From Jimgerdemannia flammicorona (Eukaryota; Mucoromycota; Endogonomycetes; Endogonales; Endogonaceae): a stretch of 13,716 nt of DNA. Where the stretch lies: the NCBI GenBank assembly GCA_003990745.1, contig RBNI01004622.1, positions 1-13,716 of the forward strand, read 5' to 3'. The notes below the pieces were generated by a model that did not search any database, had not been told where the DNA came from, and worked only from the letters and a program-made list of their open reading frames with translations. A program made the position numbers and the translations under genes. The stretch's first letter is position 1. Each line of letters begins with the position of its first letter. Shown in pieces: positions 8,220 to 13,716 of this stretch.

Positions 8220-9580
8220 TCCATATATACTATTGAAGGCAATCTGATCTACTATTAAGACCAAGTCTATCTATCTGATAATATAAATCTATATTATAAG
8301 ATTCTGCAAGAACTCTATGACTTCTCTCTTACTAGTTATCTTGGAATTGAGAAAATAGTCAAGAACATCTAGCATCACTACTATTGGCCAAGTATGATTA
8401 AGAAAATAAAGAACTATATTGCTAGCTATGATCTCTGCTAGTAACAAGTCTATCAATCAAGTATCAGTTGGTTTGCTATAATTACTATTAATTCTGATCA
8501 AGAAATTTGAGTAAGTTACAATGGACTTTATAACTCAACTATCATAAATCCAATCTAATACTAATGCTATTATGTATCATATTTATTGACTGTCTGACTA
8601 AAACTATGGTTGCTGAACCAATCACTACTAATGCTACTACATCTGAGATTACAGAAATCTTCTTCAAGTCTATCTTCTATTACTATGGCCTACTATGAGT
8701 AATTGTCAGTAATTATGACTCCAAATTCACTAGTGACTTTTGGCAAACTCTCTTCAAGACCCTGGAAATCCAATTGGCCATATATATTACCTTTTACCTA
8801 CAAACTAATAGACAAACCAAGTATATAAATAGAACCCTAAAACAAATACTCAGAAACTATATTTCTTATAAGTAAGATAATTGAGATCATTACTTGACTT
8901 ATACAGAATTTATATATAACAATGTCATCCAATCATCTACTGGTTTTTTTCCTTTTTGGCTACTCCATGGTCAATATTCTGAGATCTCTATAAGTCTAGT
9001 TTCTTTTAAGAAAAACAGTCAAATATAAGTTCCTACTACCAAGAACCTCATAGACAAAATAGACAAGCTAATCAAGATTACTACTATGAATCTCCAGAAG
9101 GCCCAATAGTATCAAGCTAAGTATACTGATAAGAAATGCCATGATATCACCTATATTATTAGAGATCAAGTTCTACTATCTACTGAAAACCTCAAGATAC
9201 AATCTCCAGTCAACTGTCTATTAAACAAATTCCAACTTAAGTATATTGAACTCTTTGAGATTACTGAATAAGTCTCTGTATCCTCCTACTATCTCAAGCT
9301 ATATATCTGAAACTATGAGGATATATCTAGTATTTAATTTATCATATCTTAAGATTTAGAATCAGTCACTACTCTACTCTAGTCAAATTCTCAAGCTATC
9401 TACTCTTATAATTATTGAAGATTATATTAAATATAAAGTCAAGAAAATTCTTAACAAGTAAATCTGCTACCATTATTCTGAATACCTGATCAAGTGGGTG
9501 GGCTATTCTGAATATGATACTATTTGGAAACTATTAATCAATCTCAAAAACTCTCAAGACCTAGTTTAAGACTTTGAGGT
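8220..9580 (+). pseudogene. Gypsy integrase with chromodomain, RIP-killed
   Basis: The zinc-binding region reads ILQELYDFSLTSYLGIEK, then HHYYWPSM (8373 on) and IASYDLC. The family pattern is H...H...C..C, and here three of the four ligands have become Tyr. A frame change at about 8518 leads to MDFITQLS (8521), whose Asp at 8524-8526 is the first catalytic residue; another change follows near 8590. IDCLTKTMVAEP and IVSNYDSKF come next, with the second catalytic Asp now Asn (8711-8713). TNRQTKYINRTL has the catalytic Glu as Lys (8819-8821). Those two codons are exactly 35 residues apart, the DD35E spacing. The C-terminal domain (VLLSTENLK, LNKFQLKYIELFEI) precedes a chromodomain (about 9414-9578) with EYLIKWVGYSEYDTIWK. 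Integrase inserts the cDNA, and chromodomains steer insertion toward marked chromatin. Confidence 0.85.
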
Positions 9581-9892
9581 AAAATACATTACTCAATCTT
9601 TATAGTGACTTTCTTGAATTATTGATGACCTATAGCAATAACCAGTATCTTATGTATTGGAAGTTTACTTTGAGACCCTAGAATTAACAGAATATCTAGT
9701 AAATAAGAAGTCTATTAAAATAAAGCTACTAGCTGAGTTTGAACTCCTCTCAGTTAGTTAGTCTGATAATAGGTTCTTTACTCTATATAAGGATAGTTAG
9801 TCCTCACTAATATATCAATATAAATTTGAGAAATTTTAATTAAGTATATTTAGTCTTATATTATCTAAAAACTCAATAAGAATATTAATTCT

Positions 9893-9906
9893 TAAGGAGA
9901 GAGGGA
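9893..9906 (+). promoter_or_regulatory. Polypurine tract of the gypsy element
   Basis: The purine run AAGGAGAGAGGGA lies directly before the LTR start TGTAACA. In LTR retrotransposons this RNase H-resistant tract primes plus-strand DNA synthesis. Its position after the pol remnant supports the LTR call. Confidence 0.65.
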
Positions 9907-10270
9907 TGTAACAATTTCACAGTTATATTTTAGTCTTAGTACTTTTTTGCATCTTTTTGCTAGTTTTTTTTTTATCTTTTCTTATATATTCTACTATATT
10001 TCAGTACTTTCTGAATGTCTAGAAATCTTCTCTTAGTACTATCTTTTCTCAGTACTAAGTATCTTATTTTAGCTAGTTATAGAACTTTTTGGAACATTGT
10101 AGAATTCTATTAGTCATCTTTGCTAAAATCCTATTTCTTGGCTTTTCTCTTCTTTTCTAAGATTCTTTCAGATCTTTCTTTCAGATTCTATATAAATATC
10201 CTTATTCTCTGCTTGAATAAAGCTCAGAATATTTTCTCTCAGAATTTCTTTGAGAATACTTAAACCTACA
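9907..10270 (+). repeat. 3' LTR of the gypsy element (RIP-mutated)
   Basis: The LTR begins with TGTAACA, the common start of fungal gypsy LTRs. It contains a TATA box (TATATAAAT, 10189-10197) and AATAAA 19 bp downstream (10216-10221). The compact TATA-to-poly(A) arrangement fits an LTR promoter and terminator. The end is set provisionally at CCTACA (10265-10270), because no second LTR is in the window for comparison and RIP has obscured the terminal inverted repeat. Confidence 0.6.
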
Positions 10271-11149
10271 AATATCTCTTTAAGCTACTTTAGGTCTATG
10301 AGAATTACTAAAACCTAGCTGCTTCTTTTTAAAGAAACTAGAACTATTATAGAGCAGAATATACTATCTAAATATAAAGATATTATATTCATCCAGTATT
10401 TCTAAAATATTTATACTACTTCTGATAATAAGTTTACCTATCTAGTAGTTTCTTAATATCATAAAGTATCTTATATTCTAGATACAACTTCATTAGCAGC
10501 TTATAAATACTGTTTAAGATTATAGATATCTATATCAATATATTCACAGATAAACTAGTATTAGTGGTCAAAGATAGTATTCTAGAGTACTTAGTAGATA
10601 TATTCAGAAAGAGAGAGCATAATTTGTTTATATTTAGTTTTATTTTAGAGAGATGTCTTTAAGTTTGTATAGCTATTATTTAGTTGATTATTTTTTAGAA
10701 CCAATTTACTAGTTTTTTATTTATTTACCAAACAAACTATTTTAGTATATGGCAACTATGATTTCATAGCTTGTCATAGTCTAGTTCAGTCTATGAAGTT
10801 ACTGATCTTAAAGATCTTACTAGCTTCTAATATTAGAGGGCTTTCAATATTAGTAACTAATTTCAATATACTTTAGTTTCTATAATATTATATATAGACT
10901 AATTTAGTCTTATACTATTTTTAGTATCTTTAGTCTATTTCTGAGGTATATTCATAGTGATATCAGTATAAATATATACTAAACTAGTATAAAATAATAT
11001 TGCTGACTAAAGAGGCTAAAATTAGTACAAAATCATTATAATCTTACTAATATTCTTAGTTTTTCTAGTATATAATCTTGCTGATAATACAAATCTTATG
11101 ATGTCAGCTTAATAATATCATTTTTTATGATATTGAGATATAATTTTGT
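10271..11149. other. AT-rich unassigned stretch
   Basis: CpG-free and broken by stops in every frame I tried. I could not recognise a protein, an LTR or similarity to the 1.2-kb family here. It may be an older, more decayed repeat or DNA caught by RIP spreading from neighbours. Confidence 0.5.
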
Positions 11150-11316
11150 TATAAGTATAATATGCAGAATGAGATATATAAACTAATATAAGCTCTACTA
11201 TACTTGATATGATAGAGCTACTAGATAATAGTAAGTCTAGATTAGTAGAGATATAGTATTTAGAGAGAAGAGTTTTGGTCTATATAGTCTAGGTTTCTTT
11301 CAAATAAAAATCTACA
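11150..11316 (+). mobile_element. Copy C: 3' fragment of the 1.2-kb element
   Basis: From about 11150 the sequence follows the 3' part of copy B. Landmarks are TATGCAGAATGAG against TATACAGAATAAG, CTACTAGATAAT against CTGCTGGACAAT, and TTTTGGTCTATATAGTCTAGG against TTTTGGCCTATATAGTCTAGG, then AATAAAAATC. The match stops after AATAAAAATCTACA, before the hairpin and poly(A), and the 5' end of copy B follows at once. Its left limit is approximate. Confidence 0.75.
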
Positions 11317-12537
11317 CAGTTCTTTTCTCTGCTATTATACTAGTTATATAGTTTTGGTAGATAACTATCTGGATTTCCTTTCTCCTAACTTCTCACTCTC
11401 TACTCTAGTATAGTTTACTATATCTATATGAGTATAGTGGAAGGAGGGCAATGATATTGAGTTACCTTTTTATCAGTATCAGATCAGTGTCTTCTTTACT
11501 TCTTTATAGTTTCTAGTACCTTCAGCTATATCTAGAGTATACTTATTTTAATATAGTGCCTTCTTCCTTTTGCTATCATCAATAAGGTATTGTCTTGGTA
11601 TATTATAAGCTATATAGGAAGTTGGTCAACCTTGGACATCAAGTGCTTAATATAGATTACTTACAGGTTCTCAGTATCTATAGTAGGGCTCTCTGGCTTT
11701 GGTAAGCTTTCTGGCAAGCACAGTTTTAGCATAGGTAACTGTTTTTTAGATAGTGTCAGGATGGGAGAGAAGATAACCATTATAGATAAGAGGAAGGGTA
11801 ATAATGATGAATCAGTAGAGTACTAGGTTGAGGGTAGTTGTTGGGGCTAAGGTGAGTATTATATCAATAGAGCCTTTTAATTGATATAGAGTAGTTAGAT
11901 GGTAGATATCACTTACAGCTTCTTTTGGTAATTCATAAAGTTAGGTCTCAGTCATTGAGGAGAGTCAAGAGACCCAAGGCTACCTATTTCAGATATCTTG
12001 ACTATACTTAACTGGAACTGAGAGCTGATATAGCAATATAATTGAGACCTACAGACTTGAGTAGTGGAGTATTAGGAGTCTTCTCCTATCTTATATGTAA
12101 GTCTTTTACTCATCTTATCTGGATAAACTAGATTCTATCTACTATAATATACTTTGATAGGAGTTTTTTCTTTGCTTGTCATTTTCTTTAAAGTGGTAAG
12201 AGCTATTCTATTCAGCTCAGATATAGTCTTATACATATGTTAGGGTTTCAGATATATACTTTTAGTTATAGATATATAGTTGTTCCTCTCTGATAGTAGG
12301 GAGAGTATAGTATACAGAATAAGGTATAAGTAATAATGCCCTGCTATATCTGATATGGTTAAGCTGCTGGACAATAGCTAGTTTAGATTTAATAGAGATA
12401 TATACTCAGAGGTAAGAGAGAGTTTTGGCCTATATAGTCTAGGTTCTCTTCTAATAAAAATCTGCAAAACTCCAAGTCCATAAAATAAAAAAAAATCTAA
12501 TAAAAATCTACAGAGACTTGATTCTGTTAAAAAAAAA
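11317..12537 (+). mobile_element. Copy B: full-length RIP-mutated copy of the 1.2-kb element
   Basis: This aligns end to end with the reverse complement of 1-1200. It starts at CTTTTCTCTGCTAT (copy A: CCTTTCTCTGCTAT) and shares GGATCAGTGTCTTCT, CTTCTTCCTTTTG, GACATCAAGTGCT and CTCTGGCTTTGG on the way to the tail. Over 11755-11885 against 761-631 there are no gaps in 131 bp. I count 38 differences, of which 32 run C-to-T or G-to-A from A to B, and all three CpG of A in that segment are gone. Length differences are one 82-bp unit instead of two, one of two short repeats at 12099-12107, and a doubled tail. Confidence 0.9.
12450..12537 (+). repeat. Doubled 3' tail of copy B (46-bp period)
   Basis: Two tail units follow one another: 12450-12495 and 12496-12537. 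Each begins TCTAATAAAAATCT, continues through a decayed hairpin region and ends in an A run. The first keeps AAACT-CCA-AGTCC (12467-12479) and the second GAGACTTGATTCTGTT before its A run. Copy A has a single such unit. A tail copied twice is the kind of product expected when reverse transcription restarts or switches template at the 3' end. Confidence 0.75.
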
Positions 12538-12733
12538 TATAATAAATAAAAATAAAGTGAGGTTCTTGATAAAGTCTAGTAATATGATAAATTAATTTAT
12601 TTTTCTGCTAGACATCTGACTGTTAGATAATTTTCTAAGAGATAGTTAAAAAGGTTATTTATTGCTATTATTGTAGATATATATATATATTTTTACTCAA
12701 TTATTATAATATCTGACAAGAGTAGTAAACTGA

Positions 12734-13036
12734 TATTTTATTTATATATCTCTAAGTTCTGGATGTAAATTTTTTAAATTTTTTAAATATTTAGTAATTT
12801 ATATTAAATCTATTCAAAAATTTGATTTTTATAAGAGCTTTAAACTTAATACTCTCTTAAATCATTTCTCTGCATTTTGTGAGGCTAAAACTATCAAAAT
12901 CCAATTACTTGAGAATAGATGTCAAGTCTTCAAACAAGAGGGAGTGAATTGGGAGATCTCAGGACTCTCTGGATCTAATTCCTTCTGAGCTGCTGTGGCA
13001 TGAGGACACTTCCGTGTATATAGATTAGAGTAATAA
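12734..13036 (+). pseudogene. Degraded C-terminal coding end, family not recognised
   Basis: One plus-strand frame is free of stops for 84 codons (12734-12985). It then has TGA at 12986 and 13001 and ends at TAATAA (13031-13036). It includes KSIQKFDFYKSFKLNTLLN, EAKTIKIQLLEN and EGVNWEISGLSGSN. After the first TGA it reads AAVA, a second TGA, then GHFRVYRLE and the double stop. Both TGA sit where Arg CGA would be the simplest ancestor, as elsewhere in this block. It lacks an upstream start and I do not recognise the protein. The stop overlaps AATAAA (13032-13037) and an A-rich tract begins a few bases on, so this may be the 3' end of another retroelement or of a captured gene copy. Confidence 0.45.
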
Positions 13037-13040
13037 AGTG

Positions 13041-13086
13041 AAAAAACAAAAAAAAACAAAAAACAAAAAAAACAAAAAAAAAAAAA
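13041..13086 (+). repeat. A-rich tract with sparse C
   Basis: Runs of A interrupted by single C residues lie just after an AATAAA (13032-13037). They coincide with the switch from CpG-free to normal DNA. This could be an eroded poly(A) tail marking an insertion edge at about 13086, or a simple-sequence tract. Confidence 0.55.
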
Positions 13087-13716
13087 GCAAGTCTTCAGCT
13101 TCGATCTTTATGCTGAACTCATAAGTTACTATCTGTTTCCTAACCCCGAATATAAATATAATTTCGCTCCTTTTAACTCGAAATGGTTAGTGCATGAAAT
13201 GATTCTCACCCCTGAGTTGGATATGCCATCATTTAACTCATGCCGAAATTGAAAAAAATAAAAATAAAAATACAGATGCTCTCAAAACTTGTATATTTAA
13301 ATCCGGCACAGCTGGGACCTTATCGTGAACTGAAATCCTCAATACAACCCTTCTGAGAATTGGAAGCCTTTCTCGATTTACATCACAAGGAGAGCTACGG
13401 ATGATAGGTAACCAACGAAGATAGCATCCAAGACCTCCCCCGCAGGCAACAGTATAATGAGACGAGATCAGGTACAATGTATAAGAATGGAAAGCGATAA
13501 ACCCAAAACTCCTGGTTGCAGGTTGTCGGAATACGAATAAATGTACGGAACGGAGATACTGAAGACCAAATATGCCACATGGAAAGTAACACACCTTCAA
13601 ATTACGAAAGATAACACAAAATACCTGGGAGGAAAACCGTGTGGGAGGCAGGAGGGCAATATGGTATACAACTTTCTTTCTCCTCCCAACTAATCTCCTC
13701 TCCTTCACACAAAAAA
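13087..13716. other. Ordinary, non-repeat flank without a confident gene
   Basis: CpG is normal and the base composition is balanced, so this is outside the RIP block. A minus-strand frame of 156 codons (13238-13708) exists, but its Phe/Arg/Val-rich translation shows no domain and I do not trust it. The right end has a C/T-rich stretch (about 13668-13708), which in filamentous fungi is common just upstream of transcription starts. A plus-strand gene may therefore begin beyond the window. Confidence 0.5.

Larger units (their letters stand above)
7845..10270 (+). mobile_element. 3' part of a RIP-inactivated Ty3/gypsy chromovirus
   Basis: Integrase, a C-terminal chromodomain, a purine-rich tract and a TGTAACA-starting LTR follow in the order of fungal chromodomain-bearing gypsy elements. 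The 5' half (5' LTR, gag, protease, most of reverse transcriptase) is not in the window. I could not read a reverse transcriptase at 1201-1893 that would prove the LINE landed inside this element. 7845-8210 should hold RNase H but is too damaged to assign. The 3' limit is uncertain, about 10270-10330. Confidence 0.8.
1201..13012. other. RIP-mutated, CpG-free AT-rich block
   Basis: Scanning by eye I find no CG dinucleotide across this span, while both flanks contain many. Coding remnants inside it are broken almost only by TAG, TGA and TAA at places where family logic expects Gln, Arg or Trp codons, meaning C-to-T or G-to-A changes. Comparing copy B with undamaged copy A shows the same direction of change. 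This is what RIP does in Pezizomycotina. Such blocks are usually silent heterochromatin; that part is inference. Confidence 0.85.

Noticed and set aside
12670..12705. TATATATATATATA run as a regulatory site or microsatellite of interest
   Set aside because: Short and expected in very AT-rich RIP DNA.
13238..13708. 156-codon minus-strand frame in the right flank
   Set aside because: It starts and ends in simple-sequence DNA, has no recognisable domain, and its C-terminus translates an A/T-rich run into Phe/Leu. Not strong enough to call a gene.
1..13716. CRISPR array, tRNA, rRNA or bacterial-type operon
   Set aside because: No regularly spaced identical repeats, no tRNA-like cloverleaf or rRNA motif was recognised, and the elements present are eukaryotic.

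Overview
The window looks like a repeat-filled, mutation-scarred block of a filamentous ascomycete (Pezizomycotina) genome. It carries a fungal-type non-LTR retrotransposon (LINE) and a Ty3/gypsy chromovirus. Both are riddled with stops of the kind left by repeat-induced point mutation (RIP: C:G to T:A changes in duplicated DNA). By eye I find no CpG dinucleotide from about 1201 to 13012. The outer parts (1-1200 and about 13087-13716) keep normal CpG. The genus cannot be fixed from this; CpG-focused loss in repeats would suit a Eurotiomycete such as an onygenalean fungus, but that is a guess. The window opens in a poly-T run and ends in an A run, so it may be a whole small contig. I see no intact protein-coding gene; the open frames of 60-170 codons are mostly shadows in non-coding or RIP-damaged DNA.

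Layout. 1-1200: an undamaged 1.2-kb element on the minus strand, with a poly(A) tail, an AATAAA and a terminal hairpin; it seems non-coding ('copy A'). 1201-about 2030: AT-rich DNA with a possible minus-strand coding remnant. About 2030-7844: a near full-length dead LINE on the plus strand (ORF1, endonuclease, reverse transcriptase, 66-nt poly(A)). 7845-about 10270: the 3' part of a dead gypsy element (integrase, chromodomain, polypurine tract, LTR). About 10270-11150: AT-rich, unassigned. About 11150-11316 and 11317-12537: a 3' fragment ('copy C') and a complete RIP-mutated copy ('copy B') of the same 1.2-kb element as copy A, head to tail on the plus strand. 12538-13086: a degraded coding end with an A-rich tract. 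13087-13716: ordinary non-repeat flank, perhaps leading into a promoter to the right.

The most interesting thing is the 1.2-kb A/B/C family. It has the tail architecture of a LINE-mobilised element but no recognisable protein. Its terminal hairpin resembles the one just before the poly(A) of the LINE in the same window, which suggests it may borrow LINE machinery. Copy A is undamaged while copy B is heavily mutated, so the pair is a direct before/after record of RIP, and copy A implies recent activity.
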